Source: Adiantum capillus-veneris (taxonomy: Eukaryota > Streptophyta > Polypodiopsida > Polypodiales > Pteridaceae). Taken from it: a stretch of DNA of 62,000 bases. The position numbers and the translations under genes were made by a program. The notes under the pieces are model-generated. The model was not told where the DNA came from. It made no database searches and saw nothing but the letters and a program-made list of their open reading frames with translations. Positions 21,630 through 33,101 of the stretch are shown piece after piece. The stretch lies in assembly GCA_014529385.2 (NCBI GenBank), contig CM043944.1, positions 46,356,768 to 46,418,767 of the forward strand. Reading direction: 5' to 3'. Every line of letters begins with the position of its first letter. Position 1 is the first letter of the stretch.

Positions 21630-23580
21630 TGTCGGGGAATAATTGTGCGAAAGGTGAGCCGAGAAGGCACCGGGCCCCTGGCTATGAGAGGTGCGGGAAA
21701 CAAGGTATAGTAGATGCAATTACCGACATCAGTATTTAAAACAAGCATCCCTTTTAATTCCCAGTTAATCGACATAATCCATGATTAATCAATCACTAAT
21801 GGAGCTTAAATGCTCTTTACTAGAAGAAATCCTGGCTTAATCCAGGTGTTAAACAAAAAAATTGATAGAATTCTGCTTACTCTGCCTTCTGCTTCCTGAT
21901 TCGAATGGTCACTGCTAACAGTTTGAGATTAGGCTTAGTTTAGGCTTACGGCTTGGCATCCTAGTAGGTTTAAGAAATTTGGCTTAAGAGTGAAATAGGT
22001 TAAGCTTCGGAGATTAGAGATGGCTTTCAGAAGGCTTGAGGGCCGAGCTCAAAGATATGAGGAGCTTAAGAATGTTAAGAGCTTAAGACTTAAGGATTAC
22101 CGGGATTAAGAGCTTCCACGCTTTTGCTTATAATGCCAAGAAGAATCCCCGATGACAAGGTGAAGGACTCCAAGCTTAATGAGCTTGAGATTTCGAAAGC
22201 ATGAGGAGCTTCATAATCCGTATTAAGAGCTTAAGACTTCTATTAAGCAAGATTAAGATATGTAGACTAAGAGATGGAGCTTAAGAAGATATAGCTTAAG
22301 AGCATTCAATTTTTGAGGAGGAGGAGAAGAAGAGCTTCCCCCCCCCCCCTCTGCTTTTGAACCACACGTTCTTCCCTTTTTCTGCATGGGCCTCCTCTTG
22401 CTTAAAAAAACCGAGGCACCCATTAGCGATATTGCTAATGGGTTTGGCCTCTTGCTGACATGGCAGTTGGCGGGCGACCTGCATCGTTTGCAGCGGAATC
22501 AATCCCGAAATCGAGCGCCAGGCAGGCCTGAGCAACTCGCGTCTCTTCAGCGCCCTCAATCTCGGCTCGTATAACTTGGCGCGAGCGCTTCTTCTTCCTA
22601 CTGCGTCTTTTGCGCGCTGCCACCATGCCTCATCCTTTGTTTTTCACACCTCGTTAAGGTTTTGTTACCCCCCATTTACAATGGGCAGCCACTCTTTGGT
22701 TGACTTGGGCGGGCTAGCCATTTTACTCCACCTTAGGCGGCCATAGGCCCTTGGCCATTTCACGAAGGGCATCACATTTGGCATACAAATCGGCCAAGGC
22801 ATTGCCAAGTGAGCATATTATCTGCACTCAATACACTCCACGAGACTTCACTTCGAAGAATAATCTCACCAAGATCTTTTGTGCTTTCGTAACGGCACCA
22901 CATTTCGTACACATATCGGGCAAAGCATCGCCTGCAATTATTGCATTCCAAAAGACGACATTTTGACAAGAACTTTTTGTGCTTTCGTAACAGCACCACA
23001 TTTTGCATACATATCGGCCAAGCTCTGCCAAGTTACTCAGTTTTCTACAGCAAACCACAACAGTGTTGGCACTCCAACCGAGTGGACCGGCTAGTGTGGA
23101 CTCGACCCCCGGTAAATCTTAAACAGTCAATAATTTGGTAACCATAAGTCCAATCTCCGATCTGAAAAGACCGACATGCTCCACAAAGTGAGCACTTCAG
23201 CCTGATGCATTTATTTCATTTTTATCCCCTCAGCTGCTATTGCCCAACCCGGCACGGATCTGCAATTGACTTAAACTTCGAACTGCCATAACTTCTTCAC
23301 CATAGCTCCAATCGACGAGCCGTAAAGACAGGCCGGTAGAGCACATCGAGCACTGCAGTTCTATGGCACAATACCCCATCCGTGTTCACTTCAAGCATAA
23401 CACTTTTTAGCATCATTAAAGCATGTTTTGGCTCTTTCAGCCGCATTTGATATACATTTAGCATTGAACTCGGCCTGCAACCAGCCCTTAATCATTGTTC
23501 ATTAAACATATAATCTTCAAACAAACTTAATGTGCATTTTCCTGGCATCTTTCTTTGCATGGGAGCGGAGCTGCACGACA
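21630..23580 (-). repeat. 5' LTR of element B (1951 bp)
   Basis: Direct-repeat partner of 13793-15637. It keeps about 95 bases at 22345-22445 missing from the other LTR. Within this lies a short palindrome (CCCATTAGC, 6-base loop, GCTAATGGG). No gene is supported. Confidence 0.95.
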
Positions 23581-24126
23581 ATGGGAATCAAGCTCAACAA
23601 AACAAAAATGGATGTAGAAACCAAGGTCAAGACTCAAATGCAAGATGCCATCTTTCGCAAAGTCGAAGATCGTGTGGCATTTACGCTACATGAACGACGG
23701 CAACAAGATGACATCACTCTCAATGTTCGCATTGGCGTGCTTCCAAGCAACTGGCAAGGAGAGGGGGACGTCAAGTTCCACAAGTCTTTCGCTCGCATCC
23801 GAACAACAACCCACATGGTACAATGGGATCCATCAACAATCGCCACTCTTGCTCACGAGCATCGCACCAACCATGCAATCCTCACCTTCAAAACCAAAGC
23901 GGATTGAGTCATGCTCCTTGAACAATCGAGGCTTCTCAAGGACACAAAAATCTGATTTGTTGAAGATCTCACACCCACCCAACTCAAGCAGAAGAAGGCC
24001 AAACTTCAAAAGATGAGAGAAGCGCGAATAGCAAGGAAATGGGCAGTTTATCGAAGAGGTAAAGCCATCATCCAGGAGTTCCGAACTCCCAGATTGGCTT
24101 CCTCCTCATCACCTACCCCAACTTAG
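23581..24126 (+). pseudogene. 3' part of the ORF1p-like gene, beyond element B
   Basis: The frame opens directly after the LTR (MGIKLNKTKMDVETKVK) and runs to TAG 24124-24126 with two in-frame TGA codons, 23905-23907 and 23953-23955, both explained by TGG-to-TGA. The middle (ITLNVRIGVLPSNW ... HAILTFKTKAD) looks like an RRM-type RNA-binding fold. The end (LTPTQLKQKKAKLQKMREAR) is basic and helical, like the C-terminal domain of L1-type ORF1 proteins. No ORF2 follows. It joins logically with 13584-13792. Identity as LINE ORF1p is inferred from layout. Confidence 0.5.
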
Positions 24127-24261
24127 GTCACTCCACCTTATCTTCAATTTTCCACCCCTCGATGGACCCTTAGTCCTTAACTAATATGTATCAGAAGGAA
24201 TCTTTTGTAATGTTTTGTTTCTGGGCCCATAGGTCATATGTGACCTCTATGGACGATAATT

Positions 24262-24264
<3 letters not shown>

Positions 24265-24313
<49 letters not shown>
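24265..24313. repeat. (CT)n microsatellite
   Basis: About 49 bases of pure CT. Confidence 0.97.
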
Positions 24314-24314
<1 letters not shown>

Positions 24315-25338
24315 ACATTGATAACAATCCCTCCATTTGTATGCATGTCCTCAAAGCAAGACATCCCCCAAGTCGACGCATGGATAAGCGACCTTTCTTC
24401 TTTTCTCAATCTCTTTAAAGAAATATAAGCTTGCACAAATTTTTAAAAAATATTAATTTTGGTCTTTTAAAAGGCCCTTGAATAAATAAAGTTTAATATA
24501 TCTTTAGAAATCAATTTTTTTTATCAAATAACAAAATCTCTACAAAAATTACTTTTTTTGTTATGTATATTTACTGGTACATTTATTCTATATAGAGTAA
24601 AAAGTCTTTTGACTTCATATTGTCAAAAGGATTTTCATTTCTTAGAAACTTACCATTCACTTTTGCATTATAAATCTTAGCCTTCACTTTTTCAGTTTAA
24701 ATTAGATGTTTTGTAAGGTTTTACTTCAAGTGAACTAATGAGTGACACGTGGAGGCCCTCTTCTTTCTTAAAAATTTTAAGCTCCAATATACATAGTATA
24801 GACGTATAGATGAACCAGTTTAAGTACACACAACAAAAAAAAGATAATTGTGGTGGACATTTTCTTATTCAATGAAAATCTAGTTTTTGTTGACTTTATC
24901 TTTTCAAGGGGTTTTTTTAAAGACCAATATTACTTTTTTTAATGAATTTGTGTAGGTTTATATTGATTTAAAAAAGAAATAACTCTCTCCTCTCTCTCAA
25001 AACAGAAGATAATGCCTTCGATGCACGGTCCACTGGGTCAAACCCCCAATAAGAGCACCGATGTAATGGTGGGTAGCGTTTAAAGCAAGGCTATGGCTGA
25101 TGTGCTCAGTTAGATGACTAGCAGTGCGCTTCTTTTTGTTGCATTTGGGTTTCGCACCCCATCACCCAAAATTGTGCTACCACATTAATAGACACGCTAT
25201 AGAGTGGCGGTTGGGTGGTTGGAGGTCTTATATGCTCAACACATAGTAGAACATCGATAACATTTGACATGAGTGTTCAAAGCAATCCACAAACACAAAA
25301 TGATGATCAATAAAAAGAAGAGCAGGTCTTATGTCCTC

Positions 25339-25339
<1 letters not shown>

Positions 25340-25372
<33 letters not shown>
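25340..25372. repeat. (CA)n microsatellite
   Basis: About 33 bases of pure CA. Confidence 0.95.
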
Positions 25373-25374
<2 letters not shown>

Positions 25375-25512
25375 TCAAAGGAGAGAGGGACGAATCACAA
25401 TGTGAGAGTTGGGAACTTGCGAGCTCAACTACAAGAATGCTCAACCACAATGAACTCCAACTTAACATTACAACTCCGGCCCTTTAAATATGGGGCTCAG
25501 TTACTTACGCCT

Positions 25513-25660
25513 TCCATATATCTCTATTATAGCTCACGGGAAGGGTTGCTGGAATAGTAAAAATCCACTTAATTACAAGAACATACAAGTCCATATATCT
25601 CTCTCACAGTTCACAGAAAGGGTTACAAGAATAGAAAAATCCACTTTATCACAAGATCAG
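25513..25660. repeat. Imperfect tandem duplication, about 77 bp
   Basis: Two copies start CCATATATCTCT (25516 and 25593) and share a GGAAGGGTT/GAAAGGGTTA-AATCCACTT core. Confidence 0.7.
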
Positions 25661-25774
25661 ACTACTTGAGAATAATCATATCTCTTTATTCAAAAGAATG
25701 TCAAAAAGCAATTGTTCACAATGGTTTTAAAAAAAGACCATTGTCTACACAATGTGAGGTGTTGTTTGAAATAT

Positions 25775-26128
25775 CTACTCTAAGTCATGGGCTGGTGGAT
25801 CTAGCTCCACAATCTTTGGATGTGGCTCTAACAGAGAAGTTGCCTTAAGGGTATGATCCACCACATCTGCATGTCTCTTGTCTCCCTCATGCATCTCTCT
25901 GAGTTGACGGGCTTGCATTTCCAAAACAATGCGTAATTTGGTGGAGAACTCTTTGTTGCTCTCAAATATTGTCACCATACGGCCCATCTGGCTCCCCAAC
26001 AAAGCCAAGTTCCACAGTCTCCTCTGTGTTGGACGACAACGTCATTATCATTAGTGTATTGTGCAAGCAATTGCCAAAACCAATGCCCTCGTTCCATACC
26101 CCATGTACAAAAAAAAGGTGTCAAAGTG
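25775..26128 (-). other. Unidentified coding-like tail next to the copia element
   Basis: A minus-strand frame at 26008-25775 gives a helical, charged product (ESNKEFSTKLRIVLEMQARQ) that I cannot assign. A second frame at 26277-25972 overlaps it. The usual copia 3' end and LTR are absent here, so this may be foreign sequence joined to the truncated copia element. Confidence 0.3.
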
Positions 26129-27965
26129 TTACTCGCATAGGTGTCCCATCCTCCTCTTTTGTCCAATCCTCCTCCTGTAGTGAATTGAACCAGGCATCGT
26201 CCATATGTCAATGTCATCTGATGTCCAAGTGTCCCTAACATAGTGGTAATGCACCTCAATGTGCTTTGTGCGAGCATGAAAAATTGGGTTCCTCACAACT
26301 GCCAATGCGCTCTGACTGTCAGTGTAGATAGTGTTGGCAGTGTCCTGTCCAACACCCAAATCAGCCATAAGGTATCTGAGCCATACACACTCAACCGTAG
26401 CTGTGAAGACTGCCTGTACTCAGCCTCACAACTCGAAGTGGCCACAGTAGGTTGCTTCTTGCTCAACCATGATATACATGAACCGCCAAGCATGAAACAA
26501 AAACCACTTGTGGACACTCGTGTGTCAAAACAACCAGCCCAATCGGAGTCCAAAAAATCATGTAAGTCTGGCGGAAATGATCCCCCCTTGGGATAAAACA
26601 ATCCAAGGTGTAAAGTGCCACTAAGGTAGCGGAAAATCCTCTTAACAGCCTGCCAATGCTTGGACCCTGGGCTATGCATAAATCTACTGACCTGTGAGAC
26701 TGTAAACGAAATATCCGGCCTCATGTTGCATACATAAATGAGGTAGCCAACAACAGTTTGGTAAAGAGTGATATCAGCAGGATCGCCAGCATCATGTAGA
26801 CTCAACTTCAAACCTATTTCCATGGGAGTGGCAATAGGTTTGCAATCCTCAAGTCCAAACTTACATAGTAATGTCTCTATGTAACTTTTATGACACAAGG
26901 CAATACCACCATCACACTGCTTAAACTGTATACCCAAGTAATGATGCATCAGCCCCAAATCTTTCATCTTGAAAGTAGCATTCAAATCAGCCTTAAATTC
27001 AGCAATATGTCTCTCATTTGGTCCAGTGATCAGCAAATCATCAACATAAAGAACCACAATGAGAAGTACATCACCCTCACGCTTTACATACAATGTGCTT
27101 TCTGTTGGATTGTTACAAAAGCCTCGTTTGACCAAATGAGTGTCAGCTTTCTCATACCAAGCACGAGCAGATTGTTTCAACCCATACAAATCCTTCTTAC
27201 ATCTGCACACTTTGTCCTCTTGTCCTTTTATGACAAAACCGCGAGGTTGCGTTACATAAACTTCCTCAAATATGTCACCACTCAAGAAAGTAGTAGCAAT
27301 GTCTGATTGATGTACATCCCAACCAAAATGAGTTGACAATGCACATAGAAAATGCACAGTAGTCATACGACAAGTGGGAGAAAAAGTCTCTTCATAATCT
27401 ATGCCTTCTTGCTGTGCATAACCCTTTGCAACAAGTCGAGCCTTGTGGCGATCGATTTCACCATCCGGCTTGCATTTCAACTTGTAAACCCACTTTGTAC
27501 CAATGGCCCTTTGCCAGGAGGCAAATCTTTCTATAAGTGCATCATATTTTGATTGCATGGCAACCATCCAATTTTTTGAATTCTGTGCTTCATCAAAAGG
27601 CAGAGGCTCCTCAACATCATGTAAGCTAGACACAGCAAAGCATAAAAATTTGATGCATAAGATGCATGGCGAGAGCCTGAACGAGTACGACTAGACAAAG
27701 GTACATCCAATTTACTGTCACTCAAAGTGTGCACCAGCCATTTTGGCATACCTCTAGCTTGCTCATTTTCAGCCCTTTCCTCATGAAGTACATCATGTAC
27801 ATCTGCATCGGTAATAGGCTGATCTATAACATTTTCAGAAACCCCCATAGGCTGTACATTTGCCTCATTGGAACTTACATTCATATTTCCACCACTGAAA
27901 AGAGGCAACAAAATGTCATAAATGTCCTGTGAGCTTACATTACTGTCTCTAGTACATGACAACAA
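26129..27965 (-). pseudogene. Copia pol, RT and RNase H part, frameshifted
   Basis: A frame at 27965-27531 links integrase to RT. The main RT frame, 27633-26293, starts WMVAMQSKYDALIERFASW and has the KARLVAKGYAQQEG region, SDIATTFLSGDIFEEVYV, YGLKQSARAWYEK and the catalytic box YVDD (about 27030). RNase H follows (DFLDSDWAGCFDTRVSTSGF, SSCEAEYR), then shifts frame near 26400 and continues with YTDSQSALAVVRNP and HARTKHIEVHYHYVRD. Two frameshifts or more separate the pieces. The enzyme would make element cDNA; this copy is inactive. Confidence 0.92.
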
Positions 27966-30340
27966 GTGTTGAACAGAATATCCACAAACACTACATCCTG
28001 TGAAACCAGAATACGTTTTGTTTGCGGATGATACAACCTGTAACCTTTGCTTTCAGCACTATAACCAACAAAAATACATTTGAAAGCCTTATCATCCAAT
28101 TTTTTGTGTTGTGTTTGTGGAACCAACGCATATGCCAAACAGCGAAAAACACACATGTGCTCAATAGAAGGCTTTCTATCATGCCATGCTTCATATGGAG
28201 TAATAGACTGCAAAGCTTTTGTAGGACACATGTTTAGTAGATGAGTGGCACACATGATGGCCTCAAGCCAAAAAGAATGCGGCAAAGCTTGACTTTTGAC
28301 CATACATTGTGCCCTTTCCGTAAGTGACCTGTTTTTCCTCTCATCAACACCATTTTGCTGAGGTGTATAAGGCATTGTACATTGGTGTTTTATCCCACGA
28401 CTAGCCAGAAATGCATTGAATTCATGAGACATATACTCCCCCCCTCGATCGGAATGGAGGGTGGCCATAGTACATTTCGAGACATTTTCAGCCATAGCTA
28501 GAAATTGTTTGAAGCACATAAAAACTTCGGACTTTGCTTTGAGCGGAAATACCCATGCATGCCTAGAGTAATCATCAATGAAAGTCACGAAGTAAAGGTA
28601 ATTGCCCAAGGACGGAGTTTGCATGGGCCCACAAACATCACTATGCACAAGCTGCAACCTGCATGTGGCCCGAACTGAACCATCCTTTGGAAACTTAGAA
28701 CGCTGCATCTTACCCAAAATACAGCCTTCATAAACATGTTTGACAGGTGCTTCAAGAGGCGGCAAAGAAGAAACCATATCAGATTCCTGCAAACGCAGCA
28801 AACTGGAAAAATTCAGATGACCAAAATGTGCATGCCAAAGTTTTGCATCTGAAATAGCCCTTGAATCTGCAACATCATTTGCAAAATTTTGTCCACACTT
28901 ATACAAAGTGAGCTTATACAGCCCACGGCACAAAAGGCTAGATGCAACAATTTCATCACCAAAACTGAGATCATGAACTGTACATCTGTCATCCACAAAT
29001 TTGACTACAAGTCCAAGTCTAGCAAGTGCGGATACAAATAAGAGTTTCTTCTTGATCCCAGGTACATAAAGTGCATCAACAAGTGTGAAAGAACTGCCGT
29101 TAGTAGCAGTAAGCACATTCTTTCCAACTCCCTGAACCGGATAAGAGGCATTTTTGGCACAAGTGACTGAGTTCCCATGAGGGACAGACTCGAGAGAGGT
29201 AAACAATTCACGATGTGAGGTAATGTGCTTTGTAGCACCACTGTCGAAATACCACACATGTGAATCTGCAGCAACTGACAAGCATGTGTCATGGACAACA
29301 GGATTGTAAGTGCACTCTGCACTAAAAGCCCATTCTGCATCAACATCAGCAACACAGTCTCCTTTCATAGAAGACTCAACAATGGCTGCATTTGTAGTGG
29401 AACTAACATTTGCAGTGGAACCACCCTCTTTCTTCTTAGCCTCTTTGGCCTTCAACTTAGGACACGACTTGATCAAGTGATCATTAGCTTTACAATAATT
29501 GCAACGCATATTCTTTTTGCCCTTATCACTAGAATTGCCAGACGAAGTGCTGCTAGCAGCAACATTAGGACTAGAAGTTTTGCCACTCGCAGCAGAACCA
29601 TAAGAAGTGGCTACATTGCTGTTACCACCCTTTCTTTGAGAAGCGATAAAAGCCTGTTCAACTGCACACTGTCTAGTCCTGTTTTTTCTGGAAAGTGACT
29701 CTTGCAACAACAATGTGCATAATGCATCAAACTTGACAACTTCTAGATTTCCTTAGGTCATAAGTCTCCAAGTACTAGCAAAAGTCTGGTAAGAATCTAG
29801 TAAGGCATCAAGAACAGTCTGCACAAGGAAACTGTCTGAAATGACTTTACCTGCGGAAATAAGTTGCTCATTGATATCCTTGACACTAGCAAGGAAAGTT
29901 TCCATATCATCTTCCTCATGCATAATCTTCGACTCCAACTCTTTACGCAGCAAAGCAATTTTAGCCTCATTGCAGCTTGCATAAAGAACAACCAAAATAT
30001 CCCAAGCCTGTTTTGCAGATTTTGCTAAATGGATGTGAGGAACAATAGTGCGCTTCACAGACAACGCAATCAATGCATGAGCCTACGCATCCTTTACATC
30101 CCAATGAGCTTGTTCTGTCGTAAGCAAAATAAGTCTAATAGCAGCAATCCTTGCAGCAAGACCTGCAACATCGCCTGCATCCTCAGAACCAGGAGGTACA
30201 TCAATGCCCTACACAATATTCCAGACGCCCTTTGACACAAGAACATGTTGCATCATATAAGCCCACATAGGGTAATCGTCCCCATCCAACCTGTCCTCAG
30301 CAGCAAACATCTTGAAGACATCTATGTTGTTGTCAGCCAT
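27935..30340 (-). pseudogene. Copia gag, protease and integrase with three stops
   Basis: ATG at 30340 (MADNNIDVFKMFAAEDRLDG). One frame runs to 27935 through TAG 30209-30211, TAG 30083-30085 and TAA 29753-29755. Gag core near 29990-29800 (HEEDDMETFLASVKDINEQL). A zinc knuckle CNYCKANDHLIKSC lies near 29500. The protease has WYFDSGATKHITS (about 29250). Integrase has an HH..CC finger (HAHFGHLN; EGCILGKMQRSKF), HSDVCGPMQT, FIDDYSRHAWVF, LHSDRGGEYM and PQQNGVDERKNR, with D, D and E all present. All three stops are one C-to-T or G-to-A step from sense codons. Confidence 0.92.
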
Positions 30341-30688
30341 GGTAAATGTTGCACCTGATGTGAAAACTGCCTGAAAATAGGAGAAACGAAGCGGGAACAA
30401 CACCTGCTGTATAGCACAAATTGTAGAAGACTGTAAGGCACCTGTTATGCAAAAATTGGCACTGACAGAAATTCTGAACAACATGAAAAAATTGCCTGTG
30501 CAAACCTGCCTGTAGTGGAAACGGGGGCCGAAATGAGCCCAAATCAAAAATCCGAGCAAACTAAGCTCTATGAGCTAGCCCGAAAAATTTGTCGACCTGC
30601 GAACGCTCGCCAAACTTCATTGTAATCGGAGAAAGTGAGCAGGCGTGTGCTCGAGTAGCTAGCGACTAAGCCCGGGAGGACGTAACGT

Positions 30689-30700
30689 GCTCTAATACCA
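30689..30700 (-). other. Copia primer-binding site
   Basis: On the minus strand TGGTATTAGAGC follows the LTR end by two bases. It differs by one base from the initiator-Met tRNA site TGGTATCAGAGC used by most plant copia elements. Confidence 0.85.
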
Positions 30701-30702
30701 AT

Positions 30703-30905
30703 TGTTGGAATTAGGGTTGCAGAGAAATGCACACAGCTTGGAGAAGATGAAGGAAGCTCAAGGCACACAATAGAGAGTGTGTTACTTAGTGTGCAATGGA
30801 AAGATAGGTAGCCCTAGAGTGATGGGCGTATATACAATGCTCGAGGGAAAAAACCTCCTAAAGAGGGAAAAAATGCCCCGGCGGTCCTAATGTGTTCACA
30901 CACAT
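30703..30905 (-). repeat. Copia 5' LTR (right end approximate)
   Basis: The plus strand starts TGTTGGAATTAGGG next to the primer-binding site, giving an LTR ending in CAACA on the minus strand. A TATA-like box (GTATATAC, near 30826-30834) lies about 130 bases from the LTR end. The outer end is not defined. Confidence 0.6.
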
Positions 30906-30954
30906 CACTACCACATGTATATGATAACAGAAAGCAAACATACAAGAGAATGTT

Positions 30955-31262
30955 TCTAAATGTATGGTATGCCAAAAGAGAAAGTTTGATAGAGGGAAGC
31001 AACCTAGATTGCTTCAACCTTTGCCAATCCCTAATTCACCATGGGAGAGCATATCCATGGATTCTATCTTTGGATTCCCTAAGTCTATCCATGGGAATAC
31101 AGGAATATGGACAATAGTAGACAGGTTCAACAAACAAGCTCATTTTATACCTATTAAAAGGACTATCAAGGCCCATCAAATAGCTTCCCTCTTTATATTA
31201 CAAATCTTCAAGTAAAATGGCTTGCCGATGTCCATAGTGTCGGATAGAGAGTCTCCCAAACC
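30955..31262 (+). pseudogene. Gypsy integrase fragment
   Basis: A 250-base ORF (30964-31215) reads LLQPLPIPNSPWESISMDS, IHGNTGIWTIVDRFNKQAHF and KAHQIASLF; after an in-frame TAA the same frame gives NGLPMSIVSDRE. These are the first and second Asp regions of a Ty3/gypsy integrase core. Nothing else of the element is present. It abuts the copia LTR on the left and LINE sequence on the right. Confidence 0.75.
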
Positions 31263-31357
31263 AATTCTTTATGTCTTGCATCCATCCCGTGCTCAAGATC
31301 TTGCTTTTATGCGTCTTTTGAACTTTTTTGCTTGCTTCCCATGCAATTGTAAAGAAG

Positions 31358-33101
31358 TCAATGTGAGGGGTTTTGACTCATCTTTATCATGAACTCCATA
31401 ACTCTTTCCATGCCCATAACCTCAATTGGAAGAGATCCCGACTCAAGAAGTAGGAGCATATATGGTGTTTGTGTCTTAACTTGGAGAAAGTTTGTAAGAA
31501 AACGCTTTTGGACATTCTCAAAATATTTCCAAGTAGACTTTGAGATGCTCCCGCCCCACACTTCAACTCCATAAAGAAGAACCGGTGTCATCAATGCATC
31601 AAAAAGGAACTTCGTGATGAGAACCCAACACTTGATGTTTCTCGCATTACACATGTTCTCAAATGCATAATCTGCTCTCTTTCTCACTTCCAAATGACGC
31701 ATAGCACATTCATGCCACTTGTGATTAGACAAAACCTCAAGGCCAAAGTACTTAAATCTATAAACATTTCAAGTGTCTAATTGTTGTACACAATGCATGG
31801 CTTCTCCTTATGGTTGGTTTCCACAAGCATAACCTTTCATTCACAATCAGCCCACTATGCAAGCAAAAGTTCTCAAGGACAACCATAAGCTTTTGTGCAT
31901 CTTCTAAAGTGTGTGCTAGAAGCACTACATCATCCGCCTAAAACAAAAGCATGATTACCGCATTGCAAATAGTGACCTCTTCAATGTCCTTCTTGCATAA
32001 AGTCAAATACCATTTGTTCCAATTGATCGATACATAGACCAAAGAGATTGGTGACAACAGACATCCTTGTTTAACCCCAATAGTGCTTACAAAAAAAAAT
32101 GAAATTTCTCTTCCCATGCGCAATTGACAAATCACCTTCTCATAGATTCGAGAAACCACAAGCATAAACTCACTTGACACTTTGAGTTCTTCCATCCTTC
32201 TCCACAAATTGTTATGTGGAATCATATCAAAGGCTTTTTTAAAGTCCACAAAACAACAATACAATCGCTTGCCTTTCAACCGACTTTCCTCCATGAGAAC
32301 ACGAAGAGTGACAAGATGATCAATGGTGCTATGGCATCAACAAAAATCCGCTTGTCCTTTTGCACACTTGTCTTTGCTTGCTCATATAATTTCCTACAAT
32401 GTGTGTATATATCCATAAGACTCAAGTTACCAAAATTATCAACCCGCTTGTCCCTCAAGTTTCTCCAAAATCTTTCACATTCATGTGCCTTTTCTTGGAC
32501 TTGGAAAAATTGTTGCTTTACTTCCCATCTTCTTCTCTTCTTTTGAATCAATGCCTTGTATGTATGCAAATGACTTTAATAGTTGTCTTTGTCCATAGTT
32601 GTATCAAGCTTTGTGAAGGACTTTCGAGCATCTTGACATTCTTTATCAAACCACCTTTTGCATGATCTTGTTGATACCATGGAGATGCTTTATGGCAAAG
32701 CATTCTTCGGCACAAGAACAAATAACTTTCTTGAAAGCTTCCCATTTAGTTTCCAATGGTGCATCATATTGAAGCTTTGTCATCCATAACTTTTGCTCAA
32801 CCATTTCAATGTACATTGATGCCCGTTTGAAATCCATACATAGTGATAATTTCTCTTCCTTTTGGCTGAGATTATCATGCTTAGTTGCTTCTCCACATGA
32901 AAGGTCAATACATAAGGTCCGATAGTCAAATTTTGGGATCCATTGGCCAAACATAAAACTCTTTATGTGATACATGATGGCTTCAGAGAGTAGGGGTGAA
33001 AGCATGTATAGGTGGACCGCTTTTGCCACTATATAGTATATGGTTTTTGGGGTTGAGAAAATGGGTGGTTTATGTGTTTGAAACAGTGGGATTAAATTCA
33101 A
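31358..33101 (-). pseudogene. LINE A, ORF2 RT and 3' part
   Basis: Three minus-strand pieces in different frames. 33101-32646 is a linker that may start in the endonuclease end (WIPKFDYRTLCIDLS). 32294-31938 is the RT palm start (LYCCFVDFKKAFDMIPHNNL, GVKQGCLLSPISL), typical of non-LTR reverse transcriptases. Just after it, near 31945, is an FxADD-type context now broken. 31732-31358 is the C-terminal part (FLFDALMTPVLLYGVEVWGG), a common motif near the end of LINE RTs. Many stops and frameshifts make it a dead copy. It may be the 3' part of the LINE whose 5' part lies at 39.4-41.15 kb. Confidence 0.75.

Larger units (their letters stand above)
13793..23580 (-). mobile_element. Complete Ty3/gypsy element B with two LTRs
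   Basis: Two direct repeats, 13793-15637 and 21630-23580, both starting TGTCGGGG and ending GACA on the plus strand, flank a minus-strand gag-protease-RT-RNase H-integrase region. A purine tract (15638-15652, minus strand GTTCAGAGGGGGTGAA) lies just inside the left LTR, which is the 3' LTR. A candidate primer-binding site lies 4 bases inside the right LTR. It is inserted in an ORF1p-like gene. I see no perfect target-site duplication (GACGA on the left, ATGGG on the right). The protease and pol motifs resemble a lineage best known from fungi and oomycetes. Confidence 0.95.
24127..25774. other. AT-rich noncoding stretch
   Basis: No supported gene. It holds a (CT)n array (24265-24313), a (CA)n array (25340-25372) and an imperfect tandem duplication near 25513-25660. 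The rest is A/T-rich without recognisable element ends. Confidence 0.6.
26129..30905 (-). mobile_element. Ty1/copia element, minus strand, 3' end truncated
   Basis: Order on the minus strand: 5' LTR (from about 30905 to 30703), primer-binding site, leader, gag, protease, integrase, reverse transcriptase, RNase H. Integrase before RT defines Ty1/copia. The sequence stops matching copia shortly after the RNase H motif IEVHYHYVRD (about 26230), and no 3' LTR matching the 5' LTR was found at 25-26 kb. The copy therefore looks truncated or recombined at its 3' end. Confidence 0.92.
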
